Positions 16,057 to 26,439 of a stretch of 64,000 nt of DNA are shown here, piece after piece. Numbering within the stretch: the stretch's first letter is position 1; each line of letters begins with the position of its first letter. Origin of the DNA: Lysobacter sp. KIS68-7. GTDB taxonomy: Bacteria > Pseudomonadota > Gammaproteobacteria > Xanthomonadales > Xanthomonadaceae. A model generated the notes under the pieces. The model was not told the origin of the DNA, ran no database searches, and saw only the letters and a program-made list of their open reading frames with translations. The DNA lies in contig NZ_CP089925.1 in assembly GCF_021284745.1 (NCBI RefSeq), positions 1,859,001 through 1,923,000 of the forward strand, given 5' to 3'. The translations under genes were made by a program, and so were the position numbers.

Positions 16057-18483
16057 ATGACCCAACATGCCGAAACCTTCGACCTGCCGGTGCTGCCGCT
16101 GCGCGATGTCGTGGTGTTTCCGCACATGGTCATCCCCTTGTTCGTCGGCCGCGACAAATCTATCCGCGCCCTCGACCAGGCGATGGAAGCCGACAAACGC
16201 ATCCTGCTGGTCGCGCAGAAGTCCGCCGACACGGACGCGCCCGGCGCGAAGGACCTGCACGAGATCGGCACGCTGGCCCAGGTGCTCCAGCTGCTGAAGC
16301 TGCCCGACGGCACGATCAAGGTGCTGGTCGAAGGCATGTCGCGCGCCCGCGTCACCGACGTGGAGGAGAAGGACGGCGCGCTGTCCGGCCGCGGTGCGCA
16401 GGTCGACTCCGAATCCGCGCGCGAGCAGCGCGAAGTGGAAGCCGTCGCGCGCTCGCTGATGTCGCTGTTCGAACAGTACGTCAAGACCAATCGCAAGCTC
16501 CCGCCGGAACTGCTGCAGACGCTCAGCGGCATCGACGATCCGAGCCGCCTGGCCGACACCATCGCCGCGCACCTCGGCGTGCGCATGACCGACAAGCAGC
16601 GCCTGCTGGAAACGCTCGACATCGGCGCGCGCCTGGAACTCCTCGTCGGCCTGGTCGACGGCGAGATCGACGTGCAGCAGCTGGAAAAGCGCATCCGCGG
16701 CCGCGTGAAGTCGCAGATGGAGAAGAGCCAGCGCGAGTACTACCTCAACGAACAGATGAAGGCGATCCAGAAGGAGCTCGGCGAGATCGACGACGCGCCG
16801 AACGACCTGGACGAACTCGCACGCAAGATCGCCGAAGCCGGCATGCCCAAGCCCGTCGAGGCGAAGGCGCGCAACGAAATGGCCAAGCTCAAGCAGATGT
16901 CGCCGATGTCGGCCGAAGCCGCCGTCGTGCGCAACTACCTGGACTGGTTGCTCGGCGTGCCGTGGAAGAAGAAGAACAAGGTGCGCAAGGACCTCAAGGT
17001 CGCGCAGGACGTGCTCGACGCCGACCACTATGGCCTGGAGCGCGTCAAGGAACGCATCCTGGAATACCTCGCGGTGCAGGCGCGCGTGCAGAAGCTCAAG
17101 GGTCCGATCCTCTGCCTCGTGGGTCCGCCGGGCGTGGGCAAGACCTCGCTGGGCCAGTCGATCGCCAAGGCCACCAACCGCAAGTTCGTGCGCATGTCGC
17201 TCGGCGGCGTGCGCGATGAAGCGGAAATCCGCGGGCATCGCCGCACCTACGTGGGTTCGATGCCGGGCCGCATCGTGCAGAACCTCAACAAGGTCGGCAG
17301 CAAGAACCCGCTGTTCGTGCTCGACGAAATCGACAAGATGTCGATGGACTTCCGCGGCGATCCGTCCTCGGCGCTGCTGGAGGTGCTGGATCCGGAGCAG
17401 AACAACGCCTTCAACGACCATTACCTGGAAGTCGACCTCGACCTGTCGGAAGTGATGTTCGTGGCGACGTCCAACTCGCTCAACATCCCCGGCCCGCTGC
17501 TCGACCGCATGGAAGTGATCCGCATCCCGGGTTACACCGAGGAAGAGAAGCTCAACATCGCCATGCGTTATCTCGTTCCGAAGCAGCTGAAGGCCAACGG
17601 CCTGAAGGGCGAGGAACTGAAGATCGCCGAGAGCGCGATCCGCGACGTCGTGCGCTACTACACGCGCGAATCCGGCGTGCGCAACCTCGAGCGCGAAATC
17701 GCGAAGATCTCGCGCAAGGTGGTGAAGGAACTCGCCCTGGCCGGTCCGAAGAAAAAGGCGAAGTCGAGCACCGTCACGGTCACCTCGAAGAACCTGGACA
17801 AGTACCTCGGCGTGCGCCGCTTCGACTACGGCCGCGTGGAAACGGAAAACGAGATCGGCCTGGTCACGGGCCTGGCGTGGACGGAAGTCGGCGGCGACCT
17901 GCTGCAGATCGAATCCACGCTGGTGCCGGGCAAGGGCCAGCTGATCCTCACCGGCCAGCTGGGCGACGTCATGAAGGAATCGGCGTCGGCCGCGTTGTCC
18001 GTCGTGCGTGCGCGCACCGAGCGCTTCGGCATCGACCTGGACTTCCTGCAGAAGTACGACGTGCACCTGCACGTGCCTGAAGGTGCGACGCCGAAGGACG
18101 GCCCGAGCGCCGGCATCGCGATGGCCACCGCGCTCGTCTCCACGCTGACCAAGATCCCGGTCAAGAACGACGTTGCGATGACCGGCGAGATCACCTTGCG
18201 CGGCAAGGTGCTCGGCATCGGCGGCCTGAAGGAGAAGTTGCTGGCGGCCATGCGCGGCGGAATCCGCACGGTGATCATCCCCGAGGAGAACCGCAAGGAC
18301 CTCGCCGACATCCCGAAGGCTGTGACGCAGGGCATGAAGATCGTCCCCGTGCGCTGGATCGACGAAGTGCTCGACCTGGCCCTGGAACGCCCGCTGGCGC
18401 CCACCACGGCCGGCAGCGTGGGTGGGGTCCAGGTGGCCGAACCGGGCAGTCCGCCGGCCACGCAGCCGGACGTCACGCATTGA
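16057..18483 (+). CDS. lon: Lon protease
   Basis: The 808-residue AAA+ serine protease degrades misfolded and regulatory proteins in the cytosol. The N-terminal substrate domain starts [18 protein letters not shown]. Walker A GPPGVGKT is at about 356-363. The protease dyad is Ser684 (DGPSAGIAM) and Lys727 (GGLKEKLL). The 283-nt gap before it (15774-16056) holds no recognisable gene, and I could not find a convincing heat-shock promoter there. Confidence 0.98.
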   Translation: MTQHAETFDLPVLPLRDVVVFPHMVIPLFVGRDKSIRALDQAMEADKRILLVAQKSADTDAPGAKDLHEIGTLAQVLQLLKLPDGTIKVLVEGMSRARVTDVEEKDGALSGRGAQVDSESAREQREVEAVARSLMSLFEQYVKTNRKLPPELLQTLSGIDDPSRLADTIAAHLGVRMTDKQRLLETLDIGARLELLVGLVDGEIDVQQLEKRIRGRVKSQMEKSQREYYLNEQMKAIQKELGEIDDAPNDLDELARKIAEAGMPKPVEAKARNEMAKLKQMSPMSAEAAVVRNYLDWLLGVPWKKKNKVRKDLKVAQDVLDADHYGLERVKERILEYLAVQARVQKLKGPILCLVGPPGVGKTSLGQSIAKATNRKFVRMSLGGVRDEAEIRGHRRTYVGSMPGRIVQNLNKVGSKNPLFVLDEIDKMSMDFRGDPSSALLEVLDPEQNNAFNDHYLEVDLDLSEVMFVATSNSLNIPGPLLDRMEVIRIPGYTEEEKLNIAMRYLVPKQLKANGLKGEELKIAESAIRDVVRYYTRESGVRNLEREIAKISRKVVKELALAGPKKKAKSSTVTVTSKNLDKYLGVRRFDYGRVETENEIGLVTGLAWTEVGGDLLQIESTLVPGKGQLILTGQLGDVMKESASAALSVVRARTERFGIDLDFLQKYDVHLHVPEGATPKDGPSAGIAMATALVSTLTKIPVKNDVAMTGEITLRGKVLGIGGLKEKLLAAMRGGIRTVIIPEENRKDLADIPKAVTQGMKIVPVRWIDEVLDLALERPLAPTTAGSVGGVQVAEPGSPPATQPDVTH

Positions 18484-18493
18484 CCTCCCGTCG

Positions 18494-18522
18494 TTGCCGC
18501 GGAAAAACCCCGCTGGTATAAC
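18494..18522 (+). promoter_or_regulatory. Sigma-70 type promoter of hupB
   Basis: TTGCCG (18494-18499), a 17-nt spacer and TATAAC (18517-18522). It lies just after lon and implies a long (about 130 nt) untranslated leader before hupB. Confidence 0.6.
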
Positions 18523-18660
18523 GACCGCCATCACCCGCTGCGCCCCATCGTGCGCAGCGGTTCTTAGACCGGGGAAGCCGCCAGGATGCGAACGCCGACT
18601 ACGGGCGCTGCATTCGGCTTGCCCGGTCCCAACAGCGGTTTCTTACCGGGAGTCCCAAGC

Positions 18661-18933
18661 ATGAACAAAGCCGAATTGATCGATGCCGTCGCCGAAGGCG
18701 CAGAACTGACGAAGGCCGATGCCGGCCGCGCCGTCGACGCGGTGATCGCTGCGATCACGAAGGCCCTCAAGAAGGGCGACACCGTGACGGTGGTGGGCTT
18801 CGGTACGTTCGCCGTGCGCAAGCGCGCAGCGCGCGAAGGCCGCAACCCGCGCACGGGCGAAACCATCAAGGTCGCTGCCTCCATGAATCCTGCGTTCAAG
18901 GCCGGCAAGGCGCTGAAGGACGCGGTCAACTGA
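18661..18933 (+). CDS. hupB: DNA-binding protein HU-beta
   Basis: The 90-residue nucleoid protein starts [20 protein letters not shown] and carries the HU DNA-arm signature [27 protein letters not shown] lies upstream of the ATG. Its place after lon matches E. coli hupB. It compacts and bends DNA. Confidence 0.97.
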   Translation: MNKAELIDAVAEGAELTKADAGRAVDAVIAAITKALKKGDTVTVVGFGTFAVRKRAAREGRNPRTGETIKVAASMNPAFKAGKALKDAVN

Positions 18934-18953
18934 TTCGTTTCTTGTTGTGCGGC

Positions 18954-19028
18954 GGGTGCTTAGCTCAGCGGTAGAGCGTCTCCTTTACACGGAGAGGGTC
19001 GGGGGTTCGATCCCCTCAGCACCCACCA
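18954..19028 (+). tRNA. tRNA-Val(TAC)
   Basis: Acceptor GGGTGCT pairs with AGCACCC, the loop TTTACAC gives TAC and CCA is encoded. It follows hupB by 20 nt. Confidence 0.95.
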
Positions 19029-19095
19029 CCCGCATAAAGATTTCGTTCCAAGTGTTGCGCGGCCCGAAGCAGATCAGTATTATTTCGGGCTCCGC

Positions 19096-19172
19096 GGAGT
19101 GGTAGTTCAGTCGGTTAGAATGCTGGCCTGTCACGCCGGAGGTCGCGGGTTCGAGTCCCGTCCACTCCGCCA
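19096..19172 (+). tRNA. tRNA-Asp(GTC)
   Basis: Acceptor GGAGTGG pairs with CCACTCC, the loop CTGTCAC gives GTC and CCA is encoded at 19170-19172. Confidence 0.95.
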
Positions 19173-19187
19173 CTAGTTCCAAAGAAA

Positions 19188-19209
19188 AGCGCCCGAAAGG
19201 GCGCTTTTT
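19188..19209 (+). terminator. Terminator after tRNA-Asp
   Basis: AGCGCCC, a GAAA loop, GGGCGCT and a T5 tract lie 16 nt after the tRNA. Confidence 0.85.
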
Positions 19210-19288
19210 CTTTGCCCGGCGGCAGGCCCGCCAGCCCGGCCCGGAAGCGGCTACACTGCGCGGCTCACGCACCAGGCCCGCTTCCAAG

Positions 19289-21256
19289 ATGCTGCAGAAA
19301 CTCCGCGACAAGACCTCCGGCTGGATCGCTTCGGTGATCTTCGGACTGCTGCTGATTCCGTTCTCGTTCTTCGGCGTCGAGCAGTACATGCACAGCAAGA
19401 CCGAGACGTGGTCGGCCAAGATCGAAGCGCCGCCGACGTGGTGGTCGAGCGCGCCGAACTGGTGGCCCGCCTCGCTGCTGTGGACGCGCGAGGAAATCAG
19501 CAACCAGGAATTCCGCCAGCGCTTCGAACGCGAACGCCAGGCGCAGCGCCAGGAGCTTGGTGCTGCGTACGATCCGCGCGCCTTCGAAACGCCCGACACC
19601 AAGCGTCGCATCATCGACGAGATGATCGACCAGCGCGTGATGCAGATGGCCGCCACGCGCGCGGGCGTCTCCATCTCCGACGCGCAGGTGCAGAGCGCGA
19701 TCGCGAGCATGCCGGTCTTCCAGGTGGACGGCCGCTTCAACAAGGAGCGTTACCAGTTCGCGCTCGCCTCGCAGCAGATGGCGCCTTCGGGTTTCGAGAA
19801 GGAAGTGCGCGACGGCCTGCAGGTCGACCTGCTGCCGAGCGGCCTGAACGATTCCTCGTTCGTCACCGCCAGCGAAATGGACCGCGTTCTCAAGCTGCTG
19901 GCCGAACAGCGCACCGTCTCCTACGTGCAGCTGCCTGCGCCGGCGCCGGACATGGGCCCGGTGAAGGGCGCCGAGATCGACGCCTGGTACCGCACGCATC
20001 ATTCGGAATTCCGCGCGCCGGAAACCGTGTCGATCGAATACGTCGAAGTCGACGCGAGCGCCTTGAACGTGCCGCCGGCCGACGAAGCCGCGTTGCGCGC
20101 GCGCTTCGAGCAGGAGAAGGACAAGCTCGGTGCGCAGGGCGAGCGCCTGGTGTCGCACATCCTCGTCGCGGTGCCGGCCGATGCCAGCGTCGCTGCGCAG
20201 AAGGCCGCCGAAGACAAGGCGACGAAGCTCGCCGCCGAGGCCAAGCAGCCCGGCGCCGATTTTGCCGCGCTCGCGCGCGCCAACTCCGACGACACCGGTT
20301 CGAAGGCCAATGGCGGCGACCTCGGTGATGTCGCGCGCGGCACGCAGCCCAAGGCGTTCGAAGACGCCGTGTTCGCGATGCAGGCCGGCGAAGTGCGCGG
20401 CCCGATCAAGACCGAATACGGCTGGCACGTCATCCAGCTGCGCGAAGTGAAGACCGCCGCCGCGGTGACGTTCGAGGACATGCGCGAAAAGCTGGCCGCC
20501 GAACAGGCGACGGCCGATCGCGAGCGCGCCTTCAACGAACTGACCACCAAGCTCGTCGACCTGGTGAACAAGAACCCGACGGCGCTCGCGCCGGCCGCGA
20601 AGGACACCAATCTTCCGGTGCAGACGCTGGGTCCGTTCCCGCGCGAAGGCGGCACCGGCATCGCGAGCAACGTCGCCGTGCAGCGCGCCGCGTTCTCCGA
20701 CTCGATGATCCAGGACGGCCTGGTGAGCGACACGATCGAAATCGCGCCGGACCACGTGGTCATGCTGCGCGTCACCCAGCACACGCCGGCGCGCGAGCTG
20801 CCGGTGGCGCAGGTGCGCGAGCGCATCGTCGCGGAAATCCGCGGCGAGCGGACGCGCAAGGCCGCGCAGGCCGCCGCCGATGCGATGGTGGCGCAGCTGA
20901 AGGCGGGCACGCCGATTGCGCAGGCAGCCGCAGCGAAGGGCCTGGTGGCCGTCGATCTGCCGACCGTGCCGCGTGGTGCGCCGCTTCCGGCGCGCGAGGC
21001 GACGCAGGCGTACTTCTCGGTGCCGTCGCCGGCGGCGGGCAAGGTGTCGCCGGGCAGCGTGCGTTTGCAGGACGGCAGCTTCGTGGTGTTCGCGGTCTCG
21101 AAGGTGACCGAGGGCGATCCGTCGAAGGCGACCGCGCAGGAGCGCGATGCGCTGCGTCGCCAGCTGGCGCAGGCCGGCGGCAACGACGACGCGCGTGCGT
21201 TCGTGGCGGCGATGCGTCGTGCGATGAAGATCGACGTCGCTGAGGACCGCCTGTAA
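19289..21256 (+). CDS. ppiD: Peptidyl-prolyl isomerase PpiD (SurA-N/parvulin)
   Basis: The 655-residue periplasmic folding factor has an N-terminal membrane anchor (about residues 11-31, WIASVIFGLLLIPFSFFGVE). A SurA-N-like chaperone region with RRIIDEMIDQRVMQ follows. The parvulin domain (about 270-395) contains VSHILVAVPADASVA and GPIKTEYGWHVIQL. A second, degenerate parvulin-like region is C-terminal. It assists export and folding of envelope proteins. The tRNA-Val/Asp pair separates it from hupB. Confidence 0.93.
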   Translation: MLQKLRDKTSGWIASVIFGLLLIPFSFFGVEQYMHSKTETWSAKIEAPPTWWSSAPNWWPASLLWTREEISNQEFRQRFERERQAQRQELGAAYDPRAFETPDTKRRIIDEMIDQRVMQMAATRAGVSISDAQVQSAIASMPVFQVDGRFNKERYQFALASQQMAPSGFEKEVRDGLQVDLLPSGLNDSSFVTASEMDRVLKLLAEQRTVSYVQLPAPAPDMGPVKGAEIDAWYRTHHSEFRAPETVSIEYVEVDASALNVPPADEAALRARFEQEKDKLGAQGERLVSHILVAVPADASVAAQKAAEDKATKLAAEAKQPGADFAALARANSDDTGSKANGGDLGDVARGTQPKAFEDAVFAMQAGEVRGPIKTEYGWHVIQLREVKTAAAVTFEDMREKLAAEQATADRERAFNELTTKLVDLVNKNPTALAPAAKDTNLPVQTLGPFPREGGTGIASNVAVQRAAFSDSMIQDGLVSDTIEIAPDHVVMLRVTQHTPARELPVAQVRERIVAEIRGERTRKAAQAAADAMVAQLKAGTPIAQAAAAKGLVAVDLPTVPRGAPLPAREATQAYFSVPSPAAGKVSPGSVRLQDGSFVVFAVSKVTEGDPSKATAQERDALRRQLAQAGGNDDARAFVAAMRRAMKIDVAEDRL

Positions 21257-21271
21257 GGGCGCTCCACTAGA

Positions 21272-21396
21272 CGGGCGGATCGCCGCGAGGCGTCGTGCCC
21301 GTCTTGTCCACTCCATACGACAAGTCGCGGCCAAGACGGGCACGACACCTCACGTCGCTCCGCTCGCAACTTGATGCCCTCGCGGAGCGTCTGGGA
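21272..21396 (+). repeat. Inverted structured element, copy A
   Basis: A ~124-nt sequence that recurs in reverse orientation at 21693-21816. It holds a perfect 15-bp stem (21292-21306 with 21332-21346) around a 25-nt loop. The central 35 nt (21302-21336) are identical to copy B. Confidence 0.8.
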
Positions 21397-21692
21397 ATGT
21401 GGGCGCGTCGCAATCCATTGCTCGCGCGCCTACACCGTAAATTCTGATGGACGGCCCGTCGCCCACCTCGGCGCTGCGCCGTCGCGTGCGTCACCTTCGG
21501 CAGGCAACGTGCCTAGCGACATTTGTGGGCACGCGCCCCTTCGGACCGAAGGGGCGTTCCCCTGAATTGATATCTAGGCACCTTGCCCTCCGAAGCGGGA
21601 CGCACATGCCGATGCAGCGAGCGAGGGGGCAAAGTGCCGTCCTTCCGAAGCCGGAAGTTGGCGCACGCGTTCGCATCGCAGGGGCCCTCGGC

Positions 21693-21816
21693 TCCCAGAC
21701 GCTCCGCGCAAACATCAAGTCGCGAGCGGAGCGACGCGAGCCGTCGTGTGTGTCTTGGCCGCGACTTGTCGTATGGAGTGGACAAGACACACACGACGGC
21801 TCGTGGCGGTCCGCCG
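21693..21816 (-). repeat. Inverted structured element, copy B
   Basis: Reverse copy of 21272-21396. Its stem is 18 bp (21740-21757 with 21783-21800). Relative to copy A, three adjacent base pairs are changed on both strands of the stem, so pairing is kept while the loop is unchanged. Confidence 0.8.
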
Positions 21817-21830
21817 ATCTGGTGGAAGCA

Positions 21831-21858
21831 AAAAGCCCGGCAAAGCGCCGGGCTTTTT
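21831..21858. terminator. Terminator of fabI (bidirectional)
   Basis: AAAGCCCGGC and GCCGGGCTTT flank AAAGC, with A-rich and T-rich ends on both sides. It lies 20 nt beyond the fabI stop on the minus strand. Confidence 0.85.
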
Positions 21859-21877
21859 CATTCCTGAGAAAGAAGGA

Positions 21878-22669
21878 TCAAACCCCTTCGATCCCCGTCA
21901 TCCCGAGGATGTTGTACCCCGCATCGACGTAGGTCACTTCACCCGTCACACCCGCAGCGAGATCCGAACACAGGAACGCCGCGACATTGCCGACGTCCTC
22001 GATGCTCACCGTACGACGCATCGGCGCGTACTCCTCCACGTGCCCGAGCATCTTGCGGAAATTCGCAATGCCCGCCGCCGCCAGCGTCTTGATCGGACCA
22101 GCCGAAATCGCATTGACGCGCGTGCCTTCCGGACCGAGGTTCAGCGCGAGATAACGCACGGTCGCCTCCAGGCTCGCCTTCGCCACGCCCATGACGTTGT
22201 AGTTGGCGAGCGCGCGTTCGGCGCCGAGGTAGCTCAGCGTGATGATCGCGCCGTTGCGGCCGGCCATCATCGGGCGCGCCGCCTTCGCCATGCCGGCGAG
22301 CGAGTACGCCGAGATCTCGTGCGCGATGTTCCAGTTCTCGCGCGTCAGGCCGGCGAGGAACTCGCCTTCGATCGCTTCGCGCGGTGCGTACGCGATGGCG
22401 TGCACCAGGATGTCGAAATGATCCCAATGTTTCTTCAGCGAATCGAAGCAGTTGGCGATCTGCGCATCGTCCGCGACGTCGAGCGGAATCACGATGTCGC
22501 TGCCGTATTCCTTCGCCGCGTCTTCGACGCGCGACTTGAGCTTTTCATTCTGGTAGGTGAAGGCGAGCTGCGCGCCTTCGCGGTGCATCGCTTCGGCAAT
22601 GCCGCTGGCGATCGAACGCTGGCTCGCGATGCCCGTGATGAGCGCGCGTTTGCCCTGCAGGAAACCCAT
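21878..22669 (-). CDS. fabI: Enoyl-ACP reductase (NADH)
   Basis: The 263-residue short-chain dehydrogenase catalyses the last step of each fatty-acid elongation cycle. The N-terminal [18 protein letters not shown] is the FabI variant of the nucleotide motif. The catalytic residues Tyr147, Tyr157 and Lys164 are in [19 protein letters not shown]. Length equals E. coli FabI. It is a single gene with its own terminator, apart from the main fab cluster at 43.7-49 kb. Confidence 0.97.
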   Translation of the reverse strand: MGFLQGKRALITGIASQRSIASGIAEAMHREGAQLAFTYQNEKLKSRVEDAAKEYGSDIVIPLDVADDAQIANCFDSLKKHWDHFDILVHAIAYAPREAIEGEFLAGLTRENWNIAHEISAYSLAGMAKAARPMMAGRNGAIITLSYLGAERALANYNVMGVAKASLEATVRYLALNLGPEGTRVNAISAGPIKTLAAAGIANFRKMLGHVEEYAPMRRTVSIEDVGNVAAFLCSDLAAGVTGEVTYVDAGYNILGMTGIEGV

Positions 22670-22736
22670 GGATCCTCCGAAATTCTGAGCGCGCCGGGTC
22701 CTCCGGCGGGGGGCGCTAGTGTGCCTGCGACGCGGC

Positions 22737-23744
22737 TCAGGGACCAGCCGCGGTGGCGCCGACGGCGCTCCCGGTGGCCGCGATCTCAGCCGTAGCGGCG
22801 GGGGCGAGCACGCGCAATGCGTCGTCGTCGTTGCGCGCGATGATGCGGCCGCCTTCGAACGCGGGGTTCATGCGCCGCACGCGCGCGGCATCCAGGCCCT
22901 GGTCGCGGGCCCAGGCCTCCAGCGTCTTCGCACCATGCGGTAGCGCACGGGCTTGCAGCAACGGAATCGGGCGGTCGAGCGCGCGCAACCATTCTTCGCG
23001 GTCGTCCGCGCTTTCGAGCAGGCACGACAGCGCGCGCAGCTTCTGCACGTAAGCATGCGTGATCGGCGAGAGGCCCTGGAGCGTTTCGGGTTTCGCGTTG
23101 CGTGCGTTCTGCCCGCTGCGGCGCAACGCGCCGAGCACGCGGTATTCGCCTGCGTTGTAGGCCATCACCGCCAGGCGCCAGTCGCCGGCGAACATGCCGT
23201 GCAGGGTCTTGAGATATCGCACCGCCGCGCGCGTGGAATCCACGGGGGACAAGCGACCGTCGTAACCGGGGCGTACCGCAACGTCATGGTTGCGCGCGGT
23301 GAGCGCGATGAACTGCCACAGGCCCGCGGGTCCGCCAGCGCTGCGTGCGCCGGGGCGGTAGCCGCTTTCGACGAAGGGAATCAGCGCGTATTCGGTGGGC
23401 AGGTGCGCTTCGCGCACGGCGTCCACCACGTAGCCGAACAGCGGCAGCACATCGTCGCCGTCGGTGGCCATGCGCTTGGGCGCGTTGGCGAAATGCTGGC
23501 GCCAGCGCGCGCTGCCGCCGTTGGCCGGACATTCGGGATCGGCCAGGCCGGCGCGGAACTGCGCATAGATGTCGCGGCCGCTGCGGGTGGGAAGCGTGGC
23601 GGACGACGAGGCAGTGGAGGGTGCAGCGGGTGTTTCGTTCGCCTCGGCCATGCGGGGCGGCGTCCTGGGGATCTCCTGCGCTGCCATCGCCATCGGCGAG
23701 AGCAGGGCGCAGGTCAACATCACCCAGTGCGCCCGCGACCTCAT
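22737..23744 (-). CDS. mltD: Lytic transglycosylase (MltD-like)
   Basis: The 335-residue product has a signal peptide ([22 protein letters not shown]). The SLT domain (about 100-235) contains the catalytic Glu in [20 protein letters not shown], followed by [13 protein letters not shown] and [15 protein letters not shown]. It cleaves peptidoglycan glycan strands in the periplasm. E. coli MltD has C-terminal LysM domains; only one degenerate LysM-like segment (about 280-325) is seen here, so the protein is short. Its ATGA start overlaps the gloB stop. Confidence 0.87.
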   Translation of the reverse strand: MRSRAHWVMLTCALLSPMAMAAQEIPRTPPRMAEANETPAAPSTASSSATLPTRSGRDIYAQFRAGLADPECPANGGSARWRQHFANAPKRMATDGDDVLPLFGYVVDAVREAHLPTEYALIPFVESGYRPGARSAGGPAGLWQFIALTARNHDVAVRPGYDGRLSPVDSTRAAVRYLKTLHGMFAGDWRLAVMAYNAGEYRVLGALRRSGQNARNAKPETLQGLSPITHAYVQKLRALSCLLESADDREEWLRALDRPIPLLQARALPHGAKTLEAWARDQGLDAARVRRMNPAFEGGRIIARNDDDALRVLAPAATAEIAATGSAVGATAAGP

Positions 23745-24505
23745 GCGCGGTACCCGTCTTTCCAGCGCCGCAATTCGGCGAATGCGTCCACGCGGTCGGC
23801 AAGCGCCCGGCCCGCGTGGGCGTTGACGGCCGCGCGCACGGGCGCGGCGTCGATGCGCAGGAACGGGTTGCAGACCGTTTCCTGCGCGAGCGTGGAGGGC
23901 ACGGTCGCTTTTCCGGCGAGGCGCTGGCGCTTGGCCTCGACCGCGCGCTTTTGCAGGTCTTCGTTCGCCGCATCCACGGTCAGCGCGAAGGCGGCGTTGG
24001 CCACGGTGTACTCGTGGCCGCAGCACACCAGGGTGTCTCCGGGCAGCGCACGCAGGCGGTCGAGCGAATCCAGCATCTGGGTCGGCGTCCCTTCGAACAA
24101 GCGTCCGCACCCGAGGCTGAAGAGGGTGTCCCCACAAAACAAGACTTGATGGCCGTGGAATGCGATGTGGCTCACGGTATGGCCCGGGATCTCATGGACC
24201 TCGAAGACCCAGTCGCCGATGCGGGCCGTGTCGCCCGCGCCGACCCGCTGGGTGGCGGTGGCGATGCGGTCGTCGTGCGGCGCGATGACGGGCAGGTCGG
24301 GCCAGCGCTCGAGGATCCCGGGCACGCCGCCGATGTGGTCGTGGTGGTGGTGGGTCAGCAGGATGCCGCGCAGTTGTAGGCCGCCCGCCACTGCGGCGAG
24401 CACCGGGCCCGCTTCCCCGGGATCGACGACCAGACCCGTGCCCGTGTCGTCGTGCAGGGCCCAGATGTAGTTGTCCTCGAATGCCGGCAGCGGTCGAAGT
24501 CGCAT
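23741..24505 (-). CDS. gloB: Hydroxyacylglutathione hydrolase (glyoxalase II)
   Basis: The 254-residue metallo-beta-lactamase-fold enzyme hydrolyses S-lactoylglutathione to lactate and glutathione. The metal motif THHHHDHIGG, then PGHTVSHIAFHG, GDTLFSLGCGRLFEG and CCGHEYT are all present. The start at 24505 (MRLRPLPAFEDNYIW) fits the family; a start 12 codons upstream (24541) would overlap the divergent methyltransferase start. Order mltD-gloB-yafS-rnhA-dnaQ is conserved with E. coli. Confidence 0.95.
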   Translation of the reverse strand: MRLRPLPAFEDNYIWALHDDTGTGLVVDPGEAGPVLAAVAGGLQLRGILLTHHHHDHIGGVPGILERWPDLPVIAPHDDRIATATQRVGAGDTARIGDWVFEVHEIPGHTVSHIAFHGHQVLFCGDTLFSLGCGRLFEGTPTQMLDSLDRLRALPGDTLVCCGHEYTVANAAFALTVDAANEDLQKRAVEAKRQRLAGKATVPSTLAQETVCNPFLRIDAAPVRAAVNAHAGRALADRVDAFAELRRWKDGYRA

Positions 24506-24539
24506 CGCATCGTCGGGCTCTTCCAGCAGAATAGGGACC

Positions 24540-25208
24540 ATGCCGTCGCCCGGATTCCCCAGTCAACCTGAACAGGCCGGCGCCCGTCTGGCCGGGCGCT
24601 GGTTTGCGTCTACGGCCGGGCGCGCCCTCTTGGACAGCGAAGACGAGATCGTCCGGCGCGCCGGGGACGAACGCCCCGGCCAACCCTGGCTGCGCCTGAT
24701 GCCGACCGGTGGACTCGCGGTCGTCGGCGAACGCGAGCTGCCCCTGTACGTACATGGCGGCGCCTTCCACGGCCCCGTGCGTTGCGGCCTGCCGCTGCCG
24801 CTCGCCTCCGAATCGATCGGCACCGTGGTGTTGCAGCACGTGGCCGACGGTCCCGTGGCCGCCGACGCCATGCTCGAAGAAGCCGCGCGCGTGCTCGTGC
24901 CCGGCGGGCGGCTGTGGCTGCTCGCGCTCAACCCGCTCGCGCCTTATCGGCTGCGCTGGTTGCGCGAAGGGCCGACGGCGTCCGAACCGATCCGCTGGCG
25001 CCGTCGACTGCGCGCCGCGGGCCTGGTGCCCGAAGCGGTCTCGCAAGGCGTGGGCCCGCGATGGGACACTGTCGCCAACGCCACGCTCCAGCAGGGCGCC
25101 GGCATGCGCGCCGCCTATTTGTTGCGCGCGGAGAAACGCGTGAGTCCCCTGACCCCGATCCGCCCCCGCGCGACGCTGCGCATCCAGACCGGCGTGCCCG
25201 CTGCATGA
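24540..25208 (+). CDS. yafS: SAM-dependent methyltransferase-like protein (YafS)
   Basis: The 222-residue product has a degenerate methyltransferase fold: [16 protein letters not shown], then [20 protein letters not shown]. This is a class I methyltransferase post-I/II region without a textbook glycine-rich motif I. It sits divergent to gloB and its stop overlaps the rnhA start, exactly the position of yafS in E. coli. Substrate unknown. Confidence 0.83.
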   Translation: MPSPGFPSQPEQAGARLAGRWFASTAGRALLDSEDEIVRRAGDERPGQPWLRLMPTGGLAVVGERELPLYVHGGAFHGPVRCGLPLPLASESIGTVVLQHVADGPVAADAMLEEAARVLVPGGRLWLLALNPLAPYRLRWLREGPTASEPIRWRRRLRAAGLVPEAVSQGVGPRWDTVANATLQQGAGMRAAYLLRAEKRVSPLTPIRPRATLRIQTGVPAA

Positions 25209-25660
25209 CGATCAAGCAAGTGGAGGCGCACACCGACGGCGCCTGCCTCGGCAACCCCGGACCCGGCGGCTGGGCCGCGCTGCTCCGCTACAAGGGCAAG
25301 GAACGCGAACTGGCGGGCGGCGAAATCCTCACGACCAACAACCGCATGGAGCTGATGGCGGCGATCATGGCGCTGGAGTCGCTCACCGAGGCCTGTTCCG
25401 TCGTGTTGACCACCGATTCGCAGTACGTGCGCCAGGGCATCTGCGACTGGATGCCGAACTGGGTGCGCCGAAACTGGAAGACAGCGGCGGGCGATCCGGT
25501 CAAGAATCGCGACCTGTGGGAACGCCTGCATGCGGCCAACTCGCGCCATCGCGTCGATTGGCGCTGGGTGAAGGGCCATTCGGGCGATCCGGACAACGAG
25601 CGCGTGGATGATCTCGCACGCGCCGAAGCCACGAAGTTCAAGGGGATGCAGGCAGGATGA
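25205..25660 (+). CDS. rnhA: Ribonuclease HI
   Basis: The 151-residue enzyme degrades the RNA strand of RNA-DNA hybrids. The catalytic set is Asp11 ([15 protein letters not shown]), Glu49 (NNRMELMA), Asp71 (TTDSQYV) and Asp135, with His125 in [11 protein letters not shown]. It overlaps yafS and dnaQ by 4 nt each. Confidence 0.97.
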   Translation: MTIKQVEAHTDGACLGNPGPGGWAALLRYKGKERELAGGEILTTNNRMELMAAIMALESLTEACSVVLTTDSQYVRQGICDWMPNWVRRNWKTAAGDPVKNRDLWERLHAANSRHRVDWRWVKGHSGDPDNERVDDLARAEATKFKGMQAG

Positions 25661-26388
25661 GGCAGGTCGTACTCGACACCGAAACCACGGGGCTGTCCTG
25701 GGAGAAGGGCAACCGGGTGGTGGAAATCGGGTGCGTCGAACTCGTCGAACGCCGCCCCACCGGGCGCACGTTCCAGCGCTATCTCAACCCGCAACGCGAA
25801 TTCGAACCCGGCGCGCAGGAAGTCACGGGCCTCACGCTCGAGTTCCTCGCGGACAAGCCGAAGTTCGAGGAAGTCGCCGAGGAGTTCCTCGCCTTCATCG
25901 ACGGCGCCGAGCTTGTGATCCACAACGCGGCCTTCGACGTGGGCTTCCTCGATTACGAGCTGTCCCGCATCGAAGCCACGCCCGTGCGCTCCATCCGCGC
26001 GATCTGCGGCGTGGAGGACTCCCTCGGGCTCGCGCGCCAGCGCTTCCCCGGCCAGCGCAATTCCCTGGATGCGCTGTGTCGCCGCCTCGGCGTCGACAAC
26101 TCGCACCGCCACCTGCACGGCGCCTTGCTCGACGCGCAGATCCTGGTCGATGTCTACCTCGCACTGACCTCGGGGCAGGGCGAGATCGGCTTCGCCGCCG
26201 AAGAGGCCGCACGCACCGCCGTCGCCGAATTCGCCGCCGCCGGCGGCCCGCGCCCGCGCATCAGCGCCACCGCGGAGGACCTGGCCGCGCACGACGCGCG
26301 CCTGGCCGTGCTGCGCAAGAAAGCCGGTGGCCGCGCAGTCTGGGATGCGTTGCTGGAAGAAGACGCGCCGGAAGCGTTGCCGGCGTAA
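25657..26388 (+). CDS. dnaQ: DNA polymerase III epsilon subunit (proofreading 3'-5' exonuclease)
   Basis: The 243-residue product has DEDDh exonuclease motifs: Exo [11 protein letters not shown] (Asp7, Glu9), Exo [14 protein letters not shown] (Asp94) and Exo III in [16 protein letters not shown]. The C-terminal tail of about 65 residues is the alpha-binding region. It overlaps rnhA by ATGA. Confidence 0.97.
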   Translation: MRQVVLDTETTGLSWEKGNRVVEIGCVELVERRPTGRTFQRYLNPQREFEPGAQEVTGLTLEFLADKPKFEEVAEEFLAFIDGAELVIHNAAFDVGFLDYELSRIEATPVRSIRAICGVEDSLGLARQRFPGQRNSLDALCRRLGVDNSHRHLHGALLDAQILVDVYLALTSGQGEIGFAAEEAARTAVAEFAAAGGPRPRISATAEDLAAHDARLAVLRKKAGGRAVWDALLEEDAPEALPA

Positions 26389-26439
26389 AGGTCTGTTTTT
26401 CCGCAGGGCACGTGCCGCGCCCTCGCTCCGCGTTGCGCC

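Larger units (their letters stand above)
21257..21877. other. Gene-free, strongly structured 621-nt region
   Basis: Besides the two inverted copies, the middle has a nested hairpin. Outer arms are 21503-21516 and 21574-21587 (14 nt, one mismatch). Inside lies CGCCCCTTCGG (21534-21544) pairing with CCGAAGGGGCG (21546-21556). Short open frames here read through the palindromes and have no ribosome sites; I support none as a gene. An element of MITE type or a structured RNA is possible. Confidence 0.6.

Noticed and set aside
21447-22795. Plus-strand frames in and beyond the structured region
   Set aside because: They read through the inverted repeats and then antisense to fabI, without ribosome sites or domain features.
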